Positions 25,905 through 36,025 of a DNA stretch of 64,000 nt are shown here, piece after piece (position 1 is the first letter of the stretch; each line of letters opens with the position of its first letter). The stretch comes from Methanosarcina barkeri 3 (GTDB taxonomy: Archaea; Halobacteriota; Methanosarcinia; Methanosarcinales; Methanosarcinaceae): NCBI RefSeq assembly GCF_000970305.1, contig NZ_CP009517.1:372001-436000 (forward strand). The letters run 5' to 3'. Below the pieces are notes generated by a model, which made no database searches, was not told the DNA's origin, and worked only from the letters and a program-made list of their open reading frames with translations. A program made the translations under genes and the position numbers.

Positions 25905-26225
25905 AAAGATATTTCAGGCAGATCCTGAAACCGCCCTCATGAGCTGCCTGAAAGATTCTTCTTTGTAAGGAACTGCCCTTATTGACACGGCATCCGACAT
26001 TGTCTTGAAACCGTTACATTAGGGTTTTCGTTCCCGCAGTTGACCCTGGGTCTGACCGCAGGTTTGAACCCTTACAGAGAAATACGGCAACTATTGTTTC
26101 TGCTGTCGTGCAACTACTGTCCCTTAAATATGTCAGGGTGCAAATTTGCCTGTACGGGTTCATTTACGACTTCTGCTGTAGTGGCTCCGGAAGGGATCGG
26201 AGATTACAATGTTTTTATAATTAGC
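25905..26225 (-). pseudogene. GC-richer island, possible decayed coding sequence
   Basis: Inside a 2-kb AT-rich desert this stretch has clearly higher GC. On the minus strand, separate frames read SPIPSGATTAEVVNEPVQAN then LHPDIFKGQ and, further on, KTMSDAVSIRAVPYKEESFR then QLMRAVSGSA, each bounded by stops. The plus-strand frame at 26040-26255 is alternatively open. I recognise no family. A broken gene or a structured RNA are both possible. Confidence 0.35.
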
Positions 26226-26314
26226 AGATGTCGCAGTTTTTTTGAATTTCCCTAAAATTCATTTTATTTCTTAACATTAGATTATTTACCCGTTTTTGAA
26301 TTTTCCTTCTCATT

Positions 26315-26415
26315 TTTAAGACCTTTTTCCTTTTCGTTTTTAAGGTCTTTTTCCTTTTTGTTTTTAAGATCCTTTTTGTTTTTAAGATCTTTATTTTTTA
26401 TTTTTAAAATCTTTG
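26315..26415. repeat. T-rich tandem repeats (TTTTTAAGATCTTTTTCC type)
   Basis: About five imperfect 18-22 bp copies of a TTTTTAAG(A/G)(T/C)C unit. Outside this and the GC-richer island, 25140-27127 is AT-rich. The 93-codon frame at 26817-27098 (minus) has a membrane-like but unconvincing composition, so I leave it out. Confidence 0.65.
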
Positions 26416-27127
26416 TACTGAATTCCAAAGATCCTAAAATTCCCATTTTATTGCTTCCTTACTTTTGACCTAACTTTTTTAAAAGGAAAGCTGGGACTAA
26501 AATCTTATATTGTAAAATTAAAATATAAGTATACTTTTTCCAGTAGTCTATGTATTACTTTTAACTAAGGCTTTATTACTTTGAAATAAGATCCTAAAAC
26601 TTGATGATACTTTATTTTTCTTTAAAAAAGAGAACGGAAACTTAAAATTTAAAAATAATATATATGAACTTAAATATTAATTAAAAAAGATCACAGGAAA
26701 TCAAAATTGATTTTTCAGTTATTATTCTACCTTATATTACATATTATATATGTTTAAATTACTGAAAAAATAAATGAATCAGTAAATCTTTTCCAATAGG
26801 CCCCAAGATTAATCTACTACCTCAAAATTCGACTAAGAGCTCTTAATAAGCTGGCTGGGATTAAGATGAATTGAGGGTCAAAATGGGTTAAAATTAGAGT
26901 GGGCAGATTTTCTCTTTCTAAACTTAATTCCATATTTTTAAGTAAATAAACCTCACTGATAGCAGTATATGAGCTTGAACTTAAATATATCATAAACCTA
27001 AGCATAGTAGATGCAAGATAATATTTGTAAATCGTAATCGTTTGACTTCTTATATACAGAAAATAATATCTGAACCTGAAAACCGGTTCAATCTTCATTA
27101 ATAAAATTAATATGTAATTAATGTGTA

Positions 27128-27994
27128 ATGTATCTTTTACAGAACTTCGTATTATGGTTTACTTTTGATAAAAGTAAGGGAAAGAATAACTTGCTAGATA
27201 GTGAAGTAAAAAACCTCAGACACCCTGCCGAAATACCTCTTTTTATTATCTGTCTACTGATCAGTGTTTTTATTTATGTCACACTAATGACAGCTCCCCT
27301 TCTGTATCCTGAAGAACTTGGGCCTGAATATATACTGGTAGTTCCTGCAGCAATTGCTTTTCTCTCGTTTGTTTCCGGACAGACCTACGGAGGCATGATG
27401 GCAAATGCAATCAAGCTTTCAGAAAAGCAGTTTCCTGAACTCTATGGAGTCATAACACGCCTTTCTTCCGAAATGAACTTCAAAGAAGTTCCGGATGCCT
27501 TTCTGATCCAGGAAGGCGGGATGATAAATGCATTTGCTACCCGGTTGTATTTCCGAAAAAATTACGTAGTTTTTTATGCAGATATAGTTGAGGTCGCGTA
27601 TAGGGAAGGGGACTTTGATTCGCTTGAGTTCATTGTTGCTCATGAACTGGCTCACATAAAGGCAGGCCATGTAACCCTGCTCTACAACCTTGCTATCTTT
27701 CCTATTGCTTTTGTGCCTGTCCTCAAGAACTTTTTGTGGACTGCCCTGAGCCGAGCAAGGGAATATACTTCGGATAGAATTGCAATCCGACTCGTTCCTT
27801 CAGGCAAAAAAGGACTCATAGTTCTTTCAGCAGGCGAACATCTTTATAAGGTTGTTGATTATGAGGAATACCTTGAAACCGCAATAAGTCCTGAAGGCTT
27901 CTGGATCTGGTCTACCAATCTGTTTTCAACGCATCCTGTATTGCTCAGAAGGATAAGAGCCATAAACGAAGATAAACCGGGAAGGATTTTTTAA
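27128..27994 (+). CDS. M48-family zinc metalloprotease (HtpX-like)
   Basis: 288 residues. Two N-terminal membrane segments (about 36-56 and 68-85) anchor a catalytic domain with the zinc motif HELAH at residues 172-176 and a third ligand, Glu212 in SRAREYTSDRIA. A conserved Ser/Pro-His near the end (STHPVLLRRI) is typical. HtpX-like proteases degrade damaged or misassembled membrane proteins on the cytoplasmic face. It is a single gene after the long desert. The exact start is uncertain because ATGs cluster near 27110-27128 without a clear ribosome-binding site. Confidence 0.88.
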   Translation: MYLLQNFVLWFTFDKSKGKNNLLDSEVKNLRHPAEIPLFIICLLISVFIYVTLMTAPLLYPEELGPEYILVVPAAIAFLSFVSGQTYGGMMANAIKLSEKQFPELYGVITRLSSEMNFKEVPDAFLIQEGGMINAFATRLYFRKNYVVFYADIVEVAYREGDFDSLEFIVAHELAHIKAGHVTLLYNLAIFPIAFVPVLKNFLWTALSRAREYTSDRIAIRLVPSGKKGLIVLSAGEHLYKVVDYEEYLETAISPEGFWIWSTNLFSTHPVLLRRIRAINEDKPGRIF

Positions 27995-28213
27995 GTTATT
28001 ATTTTTTAATTTTACTGGAATTTATCTTGAGAGTTTTTCTTGAAAGCTTTGCTAATTCTCAGATTGAGAGGCATATATGACTTAATACTGGAGCTGTAAG
28101 GCTTAATCTTAGGGTTATGGAAAAATTCAAAAGCTGTCGGCACCCTACCAAATTTCAGGGAAAAAATAGTTACTTAAAGAAAAAACAAATTAATAAAAAT
28201 ACAAAAGTACAAA

Positions 28214-28320
28214 AGTAGAAACATGAAAAAGGTACAGAGTAGAAACATGAAAAAGGTACAGAGTAGAAACATGAAAAAGATACAGAAGTAGTAACATGAA
28301 AAAAATACACAAGTAAAACA
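28214..28320. repeat. 24-bp tandem repeat before the CNNM gene
   Basis: Three near-perfect units AGTAGAAACATGAAAAAGGT plus ACAG (28214, 28238, 28262) and a fourth, degraded one. They lie about 120 bp upstream of the CNNM start, in the spacer 27995-28439, which holds nothing else recognised. Confidence 0.85.
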
Positions 28321-28439
28321 CAAAAAACACACAAATAAAAACATGAAACGAGTAAGTAGAACTGATAAATGTATAAATTTGTAAATTTTTCTAAAAATTA
28401 TAAATAACTTTATGTTATAATCTAACCAATACCTTCAAA

Positions 28440-29750
28440 ATGACATATCTACTTGAGATCGCAATCGTTCTTGTTTTGATCGCACTCAACGGCATATTTT
28501 CCATGTCAGAATTTGCCCTTGTATCTGCCAAAAAAACCCGCCTGAAGCAGCGGGAGAAAGAAGGAGATAAACGGGCAGCTGTTGCACTTAAGCTTGCGAA
28601 TGAACCAACTCCGTTTCTGTCTACGATCCAGATAGGAATTACTCTTGTGGGGATCTTTGCAGGTGCGTTAGGTGGAGCTACTATATCAAAAGAATTTGCA
28701 GTTTACCTTGGAAAATTTTCTGTTCTTTCTCCGTACAGTAATGCGATCAGCATCACTCTCGTAGTGCTCTTAATAACCTATTTGACATTGATCTTCGGAG
28801 AACTTGTTCCGAAAAGGCTTGCACTCAATAATGCGGAGTCAATTGCCTCCAGCATGGCAAAACCTATGTTCTATCTATCTGTTATCGCAAGACCGCTTGT
28901 TGTAATTCTCAGTAGTTCTACCGAAGCTGTGCTCAGGTTCATGAAAGTCAGGAAAACTACGGAACCTCCGGTAACAGAAGAGGAAATCAAGATTATGTTT
29001 GAGGAAGGAACCAGAGCCGGAGTATTTGAGAAAGCAGAACTAAACATGATAGAAGGCGTGCTTGAAATCGGTGATCGCCGCGTAGATTCCCTTATGACAC
29101 ATCGCACTGATCTAATCGCGCTTGATCTCGAAGACCCGACAGACGAAAACCTGCTAAGGATGATCGAAAGTGGTCGATCCAACTTTCCGGTATATGAAGG
29201 AGACCTAAACAACATTGTCGGGATGATCTCCGTAAAAAAAGTTCTTGAGGAATCCGTGAAAAGAGGTACTGTTGATCTCAAATCACTGGTTACAAAACCT
29301 CTTTTTGTACCTGAAAGTGCCTCAGTTTTAAAACTTCTCGAGTTGTTCAAGGGAACCGGAGTGCATATTGCCCTTATAACTGATGAATATGGAATTATTC
29401 AGGGTGTAATAACCCTTTATGACATCCTTGAAGCTATTGTAGGTGAGATCCGCTCCCTTGGCGAGCCAGTGGAAACCGAGATTAGTGTTAGGGAAGATGG
29501 TTCCTGGTTGATCGACGGGAATACACCCATTGAGAAGATTAAAGATGTTCTGTCTGTTGATTCCTTTCCAGGGGAGAGCCTGGGATATTACCGGACCATA
29601 GCAGGGCTAATTATATTTATCCTGCAACGGATTCCAGAAACCGGAGACCACATTATTTTAGGGAAACTGAGGTACGAGGTTGTGGATATGGACGGCAATC
29701 GAATAGATAAAGTACTGGTAACGCCGATTCATCTGGAGCCTCAAAGTTGA
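28440..29750 (+). CDS. CNNM/CorC-type membrane protein (DUF21, CBS pair, CorC_HlyC)
   Basis: 436 residues. An N-terminal DUF21 membrane domain (about 1-180, with hydrophobic spans such as AIVLVLIALNGIFSMSEFAL) carries the family motif FGELVPKRLALNNAE. A CBS-domain pair follows (about 205-330, MTHRTDLIALD and FVPESASVLKLLELF), then the C-terminal CorC_HlyC domain. These proteins are linked to magnesium or cobalt efflux and were once called hemolysins. The domain order and length are standard. No ribosome-binding site is visible 5' of the ATG; TATGTTATAAT about 35 bp upstream suggests a short leader. Confidence 0.9.
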   Translation: MTYLLEIAIVLVLIALNGIFSMSEFALVSAKKTRLKQREKEGDKRAAVALKLANEPTPFLSTIQIGITLVGIFAGALGGATISKEFAVYLGKFSVLSPYSNAISITLVVLLITYLTLIFGELVPKRLALNNAESIASSMAKPMFYLSVIARPLVVILSSSTEAVLRFMKVRKTTEPPVTEEEIKIMFEEGTRAGVFEKAELNMIEGVLEIGDRRVDSLMTHRTDLIALDLEDPTDENLLRMIESGRSNFPVYEGDLNNIVGMISVKKVLEESVKRGTVDLKSLVTKPLFVPESASVLKLLELFKGTGVHIALITDEYGIIQGVITLYDILEAIVGEIRSLGEPVETEISVREDGSWLIDGNTPIEKIKDVLSVDSFPGESLGYYRTIAGLIIFILQRIPETGDHIILGKLRYEVVDMDGNRIDKVLVTPIHLEPQS

Positions 29751-29948
29751 ATGTTGTCCTTTACTGTCAAGAAGGTGAGTTTTAGATAATGAAAACGAAA
29801 TGCTACTGAATACCCCAGAAATTAAAAAGAAATTAAGAGAATTTCGACAAATCACGACTATGTCAAAAAAGATTTATCACGATCTGGATATCCGAAACTC
29901 TCAATCCTGTTTTTTATAGGCCTAAATCGAATCAGGCCTTTAAAAAGT

Positions 29949-30689
29949 TTATTTATTGCATGTGGTCTTTTCAGAGCTGTATTTATTGCATGTGGTTTGT
30001 TCAGAACTGTACTTATTGCAGGTGGTTTGTTCAGAGTTGTCACTGCAGTTTTTTACACAATCGGTTCCATTACAATTTTCTGTAAAGTTGTCGCAGCATT
30101 CTCCTGTGCAATTCTCGCCGCAGGTTTCTTCACACTGGTCACAGCAGTCGCCTGCGCAGTTTACTGCGTTACAGTTTTCAGTACAGTTATCGCGACATTC
30201 TCCTGTGCAATTCTCGCCACAGGTTTCTTTACACTGGTCACAGCAGTTGCCTGAACATTCTGTTTCAGTACAGTTATCGCAACAGTTTCCAGTACAGTTT
30301 TCGCCACAGACCTCTGAGCACTTATCACAGCAGTCGCCTGCGCATGTAGTCTCGGTACAGTTGTCGCAGCATTCTCCTGTGCAGTTATCGCCGCAGGTGT
30401 CTTTACATTGATCACAGCAATCGCCTGAGCAGTTTTCCTCGCTATAGTTTTCAGTACAGGTATCACAGCATTCTCCTGTGCAATCCTCTCCGCAGACTTC
30501 TGAGCATTTGTTACAGCAGTTTCCAGTACAGTCTGCCTTGTCACAGTGGGATGAGCTGTACTTATAAGAGTAGGTAGAAGGTGTCTGAGCATGACATGCT
30601 GAGGCTGCAGAAACTCCCAGAGTCAATATCGTTAATACAACAGAAACAGACACTATAGTTTTCCAGATTGATTTTCTGTTAAAGTTCAC
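29949..30689 (-). CDS. Secreted cysteine-repeat protein
   Basis: 246 residues: a signal peptide (about 1-32, ending SAASA), then around eight copies of a 23-27 residue unit CxGxCCDxCxExCGENCTG, giving well over 50 cysteines. The C-terminus is a separate repeat, SEQTTCNKYS. The CC and CxxC spacing would suit metal clusters or dense disulfides outside the membrane; I know no named family. The GTG start follows GGAGGAAAAAA and is well supported. Opposite-strand open frames here are artefacts of the repeat. Confidence 0.75.
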   Translation of the reverse strand: MNFNRKSIWKTIVSVSVVLTILTLGVSAASACHAQTPSTYSYKYSSSHCDKADCTGNCCNKCSEVCGEDCTGECCDTCTENYSEENCSGDCCDQCKDTCGDNCTGECCDNCTETTCAGDCCDKCSEVCGENCTGNCCDNCTETECSGNCCDQCKETCGENCTGECRDNCTENCNAVNCAGDCCDQCEETCGENCTGECCDNFTENCNGTDCVKNCSDNSEQTTCNKYSSEQTTCNKYSSEKTTCNK

Positions 30690-31543
30690 TTTTTTCCTCC
30701 TATTTTTCTTACATTTGATACGAAAATACTCGTAATCAGGAATTCACTGGGTAAATTAATATATAAATACACTTACTTTTATATGATCTTATAAAAATCG
30801 AAAACCGAATTTAAAGCTTTATAATACTTTGTTTTCCAGCCTGAAATATTATGATAATATAAATTTTGTTTAACTATATCTCTCGTCAGTCAAATGTTAA
30901 ATATAAGTCCCTTCAGGATTTCATGTCCGCTAAAATCTTAATACAGTCCTCTACAATTAAACAAGCCTACAGTCTAAGGCCCTTTTTACATCCCTGAGCT
31001 CTTAAGCCCCGAAATTCACTTGGAGGCTCAGATTTCCTATATTTAATGAAAAAGCAGGATAAGAAGCACCATATCTGTCTCGTCAATGTAGTGTCTGAAG
31101 CCTTTCCTTTGATAGTTATAAAACCAGCCAGACCAGAGTTTTCTGAGAATGACTTGATGATGTAGAGATGCAAGAGAAAAGTGTTTTAAAAAATATTGAA
31201 GATATAATAATTCTAATCGTGAAACATCGACAAAAAATAAGTGTATAGTGTAGATAGCTGAATGAATATTGTCGAGCATTATAAGAGAGAAGGAGGTTAT
31301 AATAAAAATATGCCTGTAAATTTATAGTACTTTGTTTTCTCCTCACTCCCTTCCTTCATTACTCTTTAATTTCATTGCTCTTTAATTTCGTTGCTCTTTA
31401 ATTTCGTTGCTCTTTATTTCACTACTCTCTTCCTTCGTTATTCTTTTATTCATTGCTCTTTTATTTCATTGCTCTTTTATTTCATTGCTCTTTCATTTCA
31501 CTACTATTTTACTTTATCATTCTACTTTTACAATTTTTCTACT
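30690..31543. other. Spacer with 17-bp tandem repeats
   Basis: From about 31352 to 31505 the unit TTCATTGCTCTTTAATT recurs about nine times in degraded form, up to the hydrolase 3' end. The rest is AT-rich. Several 60-80 codon frames here have no start signals and look accidental. Confidence 0.6.
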
Positions 31544-33034
31544 TTATTCTTCCTGGGTATGTTCCAAGATCCAATTTCCTATAATTTCCAGAGCATCCGG
31601 AGAGATTGTTTCTTCGATTTTTGCGTACTCCGAGGGAGACCCTGTTTTAGCGGTCTGGAACAAATGGTTGAGGCCTGGCAGTTCTTTGACTATGTAATCT
31701 TTATTACCACCTGCCTTGAGAGCATCATCTATAGCCCTGAGGTTTTCTTCAGGCGGAACCTGAAGGTCTTTTTCGCCGTTTATGGCAAGGACAGGACATT
31801 TGACTTTCATTAATGTTGGCCTTGGATCATAAGTAAGGAAAAAGCGCATCCATGGTGAGGTGAGTGCCGTTACTTGAGCGTCAATGACAGCTTCGGAATG
31901 GCCTGAACTTTCTGTTTTCTGCCCACTTGTGTTCGCTATCTCGGTCCTTAGAATTTCCCGAAGCTCTTCCTCAGCTGCTGTGTTATTCTTTTCTTCTTTT
32001 ATTACAGAATACATTCTTCTCATCAGAGCTTCATTTTGTACGATAGTCTCATTGCTTGCTCCTTCAGCTCTTGCAATCCGTTCACTTTGCATGTACAGAA
32101 TTTCCTCTCCGGTCACCCCAGGTGCTGCCATCAGTACAATGAATGCGATATCTGGAGACTTTACTGCTACCATAGGTGCAATTAGCCCTCCTTCGCTGTG
32201 TCCAATCAGTCCGATTCGGCTCGGATCGATCTCCTTGCGATTTTTGAGGTATTCAACTCCTGTGAGTACGTCTCCAGCAAAGTCCTCAGTTGTATCCTGT
32301 GAAACATTTCCGGTAGAACCTCCGATACCTCGATCATCGACCCGAAGCACTGCAATCCCCTGGCGTGTTAGATAGTCCGAAAGTACAAGGAACGGACGAT
32401 GACCTGCAATTTCCTCATTACGATTTTGCTGTCCTGAACCCGTTATGAGTATGACTGCCGGAAAAGGCCCCTCTGACTGCGGAAGAGTTAAAGTTCCTGC
32501 CAGCTTTACTCCTGCTTCCTTATTTTCATAAACAACTTCTTCTTCGGTATACGGATACGGTTTTACAGGGTCCTGCTCTCGGTGCGTCTCAGGAGCTTTT
32601 TCTATCCTGTTAAGCACAAGTGGAAAAGTTGATCCTGACTGCTTCCATTCTCCTTCTATGGTTTCATTATTCTCCTTATATACCCCTTCAAAACTTCCCG
32701 GTATGGACTTTACTCCAAGGTTCAAGTTACCGTTTTTGTAACTGACACTCTCAACAGGTATACCGCTTACTCCCTGATCAGGGCTGTCCATACTGGCATT
32801 GATGGACCCATCAGGATTAGTAGAAATATTGAATACTATCCTTAATTCCAATCCACTTGGAACTGTTAAATTTCCCATCCAGATGCCTTCAATGTCCTTG
32901 AGATCCCCAGTAATATTATTGGTCTCATTTATTTGTGAATTGTTTTGCTTTGACTTATCTGACTGCGAAGTACATCCAAGACTTGCTACAGTAATACTTA
33001 GTAGGACTAGACAAATTATAATTTTGCTTTTCAT
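31544..33034 (-). CDS. Alpha/beta hydrolase lipoprotein
   Basis: 496 residues. A lipoprotein signal ends at Cys21 (VASLGC). Residues 45-145 form a beta-rich domain (GIWMGNLTVPSGLELRIVFN). The rest is an alpha/beta hydrolase with nucleophile Ser280 in GHSEGG, oxyanion region TGSGQQNRNE, acidic residue in NGEKDLQVP and His in PGLNHLFQT. It should be a surface-attached serine esterase or peptidase-like enzyme with unknown substrate. The two-domain layout resembles bacterial secreted S9/S33-like hydrolases, so an origin by transfer is possible. It stands alone between repeat-filled spacers. Confidence 0.87.
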   Translation of the reverse strand: MKSKIIICLVLLSITVASLGCTSQSDKSKQNNSQINETNNITGDLKDIEGIWMGNLTVPSGLELRIVFNISTNPDGSINASMDSPDQGVSGIPVESVSYKNGNLNLGVKSIPGSFEGVYKENNETIEGEWKQSGSTFPLVLNRIEKAPETHREQDPVKPYPYTEEEVVYENKEAGVKLAGTLTLPQSEGPFPAVILITGSGQQNRNEEIAGHRPFLVLSDYLTRQGIAVLRVDDRGIGGSTGNVSQDTTEDFAGDVLTGVEYLKNRKEIDPSRIGLIGHSEGGLIAPMVAVKSPDIAFIVLMAAPGVTGEEILYMQSERIARAEGASNETIVQNEALMRRMYSVIKEEKNNTAAEEELREILRTEIANTSGQKTESSGHSEAVIDAQVTALTSPWMRFFLTYDPRPTLMKVKCPVLAINGEKDLQVPPEENLRAIDDALKAGGNKDYIVKELPGLNHLFQTAKTGSPSEYAKIEETISPDALEIIGNWILEHTQEE

Positions 33035-33228
33035 AATAATTTCTCTCTTACAAATTTTCTTTGACTCTCTATGTTTAATTCTATCAGATTTATTTTTAAA
33101 CTTGGATTCTATTGTTTTTCAACTTTTTTACCTGGACAAAGTTACAGCTGTTAGAACCTGATCAATCCAAGTTCGGTTACTGAGAAAAGTAGCATGCCAG
33201 TCTGATATCTTTGTGAATTATTTTAGAT

Positions 33229-33353
33229 CATTATACTCTTTTTATTATACTCTTTTTATTATACTCTTTTTATTATACTCTATTTTATTATACTTTGTTT
33301 TATTATACTCTATTTTATTATACTTTGTTTTATTATACTCTATATTATTATAA
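33229..33353. repeat. 15-bp tandem repeat (TTTTTATTATACTCT)
   Basis: About eight units of TTATTATACTCTTTT with a few variants (TTTGTTTTATTATAC). The following 33470-33570 has loose ATTCGAAA/TTATTC repeats. No gene lies between 33035 and 33671. Confidence 0.8.
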
Positions 33354-33671
33354 AGGGATTAGATTCCACCTCGGTCAGCCAGGGAAAGACATGTAAAAAC
33401 AAACGAAAACACAATTCCTGAGAATCAAACTCTCGCCAGTAAAGACCGAAAAGAAATGTCTGTTCAAAACGACAAATTATTCAAAAGAAAAATTCATTCA
33501 AAATATTTATTCGAATGAAAAATTTATTCGAAAATAAGTTATTCAAATAAAAAACTTGTTCGAAAACAGTCAAATAAAAAAGGAATTAAAGGTTCAAAAG
33601 GAAGATTGTTCGGAAAAAATAAGTTAAGTTGTTGGAAGGAAAACTATGTTATAAAAAGAGTAAATGAAAAT

Positions 33672-34361
33672 TTACCTTCTAAGTATCATTGTTCTTAGGC
33701 GGTCAGCAGCACTTGCGGACTTATCAGCAATGCCGCCTACTCTTTCGACAAGACCTATCAGGTGACAGACACCTGCACCTCCTATAGTATCTTCGTTTTC
33801 GAAGATCTTTTTTAGGAGAGAAGTTTCAAGAACATCTACATCATGTTCCAGTCTTTCTACTTCAGGGATAATGGCCATAGTTTCTCTGATTTCTTCCTTG
33901 CTGAAAGAAGTTGCAAGAAGTTTGTAAAGCGCGCCCGCAAGTTCATCGTAAAGCCTTGCAGTCTTCAGGGAGGTGCCCATTAGTTCCAGAAAACCTTCCT
34001 TGATTTCCTCAGGTATATCCTTACAGGGCCGAAGGGTCATCCAGTAGGCAGCCGCCTGAGCATAATCCGCAATAGAATCCTGTTGCTTAAGGAAGGAAAG
34101 GAGATCTTTTTTATTCACGGGCAGCCTTATTAATGAGGGAATGCTGGCCCTTATCTTCTGTTTGAGTTTATCAGCCTCGTGCTCCAGTTTGTCAATCTCA
34201 TCTGTTCTCTCCTCCAGGATGGACTGATTTCCTGCACAGTAGGCTTCCATTGCTTCAGCCAGCTTTTCAACTGCCAGCACTCCCTTTTTTGCGTGTGCTT
34301 CCAGAGGCACAAAGGGAGATTCAGCAACCACGTCAAGGACAGAACGGATGTAGTCTATCAT
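33672..34361 (-). CDS. DUF47 (PhoU-like) phosphate transport accessory protein
   Basis: 229 residues, all-helical, with repeated E/D-x3-D helices (LEHEADKLKQKIR, about residues 57-70, and VERLEHDVDVLE, about 160-172) characteristic of PhoU/DUF47 metal-binding bundles. It overlaps the upstream transporter gene by ATGA, so the two are translationally coupled. Family members modulate low-affinity phosphate uptake by PiT permeases. It acts in the cytoplasm at the membrane. Length and context are standard. Confidence 0.9.
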   Translation of the reverse strand: MIDYIRSVLDVVAESPFVPLEAHAKKGVLAVEKLAEAMEAYCAGNQSILEERTDEIDKLEHEADKLKQKIRASIPSLIRLPVNKKDLLSFLKQQDSIADYAQAAAYWMTLRPCKDIPEEIKEGFLELMGTSLKTARLYDELAGALYKLLATSFSKEEIRETMAIIPEVERLEHDVDVLETSLLKKIFENEDTIGGAGVCHLIGLVERVGGIADKSASAADRLRTMILRR

Positions 34362-35392
34362 AAAAAGATCACCTCTAATCCTATAAAGATCAATGCTGAT
34401 GTAAGGGCTGCTATAGGAACTGTTGCTACCCAGGAAGAAATAATTCTCCAGATCACACGAAGGTCAACGGCTGCAATCCCGCCTGCAAGTCCAACCCCTA
34501 TAACCGAACCGACAAGTGTATGGGTAGTCGAAATCGGAAGCGAACTGTAACTGTGAAGCAAAACAACTGACGCTGTTGCAAACTGGGCAGAAAAACCACG
34601 TGTAGGAGTTAGTTCCGTAATCTTTGAGCCAATTGTTAGAACCACTTTGTAGCCCCAGGTGGCCATTCCTATTACCATTCCAAGGCCTCCCATTAAAAGC
34701 ACCCATAAAGGAATTCCGGCTTCTACTCCTGATACCCCCATTACCTTAAGTGCTGCACAGAGAGGACCAATCGCGTTTGCTACGTCATTTGATCCATGCG
34801 CAAATGCGATATAACAGCCTGTTATGAGCTGTAAGGATATGAATTTTTTCTCAACAAAAGGCAGGTCTATAGCTCTATGAAGATAAATTCTTCTTATTAC
34901 GGAAAAGGTGAGATAAGCAAAAATTGCTCCCAGAACTGGAGATATAAACCAGCTGGCAACAATCTTAATAAGTTCTCCCCAGTGGATCTCAGAAACAGAG
35001 ATAGTTCCGTTATAAACCAGGATCAGCCCGAAACCAAGCACTGAACCAACTATGGAATGGCTGGTTGAAACAGGAAGGTTATAAAAAGTGGTAAGAGTTA
35101 CCCAGAAACTTGCTGCAAGAATCGCAGCCAGCATCCCTACAGCTACCATATTCGGATGAACTTTGCCGATTAAATCGATGGGGACAATTCCGTTTGCAAT
35201 TGTCTGAGTAACTCGGTCACCAAAGAATACGGCGCCTAAAAGTTCAAAGATGGCAGCAATAATAATCACTTGCTTGATTGACAAGGACCCTGTTCCAACT
35301 GAAGTTCCCATAGCATTTGCGAGGTCGTTTGCCCCTATATTCCAGGCCATATAAAGGCCCGCTAAAATAAGCGCTATGATAAGTAAATCCAT
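34358..35392 (-). CDS. PiT-family inorganic phosphate transporter
   Basis: 344 residues, about ten membrane segments. The two inverted PiT signatures are visible: GANDLANAMGTSVGTGSLS (about 20-38) and AHGSNDVANAIGPL (about 197-210), plus the repeated LPVSTSHSIVGSVLG and LPISTTHTLVGSVIG. It imports phosphate by cation symport. GGAG precedes the ATG. The DUF47 gene overlaps its stop codon by 4 bp. No Pst genes are in the window. Confidence 0.93.
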   Translation of the reverse strand: MDLLIIALILAGLYMAWNIGANDLANAMGTSVGTGSLSIKQVIIIAAIFELLGAVFFGDRVTQTIANGIVPIDLIGKVHPNMVAVGMLAAILAASFWVTLTTFYNLPVSTSHSIVGSVLGFGLILVYNGTISVSEIHWGELIKIVASWFISPVLGAIFAYLTFSVIRRIYLHRAIDLPFVEKKFISLQLITGCYIAFAHGSNDVANAIGPLCAALKVMGVSGVEAGIPLWVLLMGGLGMVIGMATWGYKVVLTIGSKITELTPTRGFSAQFATASVVLLHSYSSLPISTTHTLVGSVIGVGLAGGIAAVDLRVIWRIISSWVATVPIAALTSALIFIGLEVIFL

Positions 35393-36025
35393 TTTTTTCT
35401 GCTCCAGAAATCTTAAAATTCAAACCTTTTATAGTAATTATAACGATAATTATAAAATACATATTTTTTAGTTTTCATATTAAAGATTTTATCAATCCCA
35501 TTGTCCAGAATTTATTATTTACATTAGTCTCTGAACGTTTCTCTTAATTTCAAGCGTGTGGTATTTCAGACAATTTCATTATATTTTATAGTTTCCATAT
35601 ATTTTCGAGCGCTCTATATAATCTATAGACCTATATATCACTATTTTTGGTATATTTATTTTCTTTTCCTTAGGGTTAGTAATTTCAAACCTTCAATCTG
35701 AAGATAACAAAGACAAACTCTAAAAAACAAAACTTTTCCTTTATTCAAAATAATGATCGAATCTCCTTGGAGTTGTTAGTTCTTTCGTTTTTAGGTGATA
35801 AGAAAAGAGGGCGTTTAAAATTTTATTTTTATATACTGTTTAAAATTTTTGATAAAAATGTCTTATTTCATGTATTTAATTAATTTTAACTATCTCCACT
35901 AGTACTAGCTTTCAAAACTTTCTTTGAGCAATAAACTACCTTTATAGGATAGTTTATAATATTGTAAAATACCCACAGTGGGGAAGTGGGGAAATAAAAA
36001 CCAATAACTTGGGGAGTATTATAAT
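35393..36025. other. Spacer with a palindrome before the 111-residue gene
   Basis: ATAAACTA (35931-35938) and TAGTTTAT (35950-35957) are perfect complements around CCTTTATAGGA, about 70 bp upstream of the next start. This could be an operator or promoter symmetry. The rest is AT-rich. Confidence 0.4.

Noticed and set aside
26045-26080. GGTTTGAACCC that looks like a tRNA T-arm
   Set aside because: No cloverleaf, anticodon arm or acceptor stem could be built around it on either strand.
26040-26255. 71-residue plus-strand ORF
   Set aside because: No start signal and no recognisable family; handled as part of the GC-rich island instead.
29956-30592. Several long open frames opposite or overlapping the Cys-repeat gene
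   Set aside because: Artefacts of repeat DNA that stays open in many frames; only the GTG-started minus frame has a signal peptide and ribosome-binding site.
31043-31346. Three overlapping 68-78 codon ORFs
   Set aside because: Mutually exclusive frames in AT-rich DNA with no start signals.
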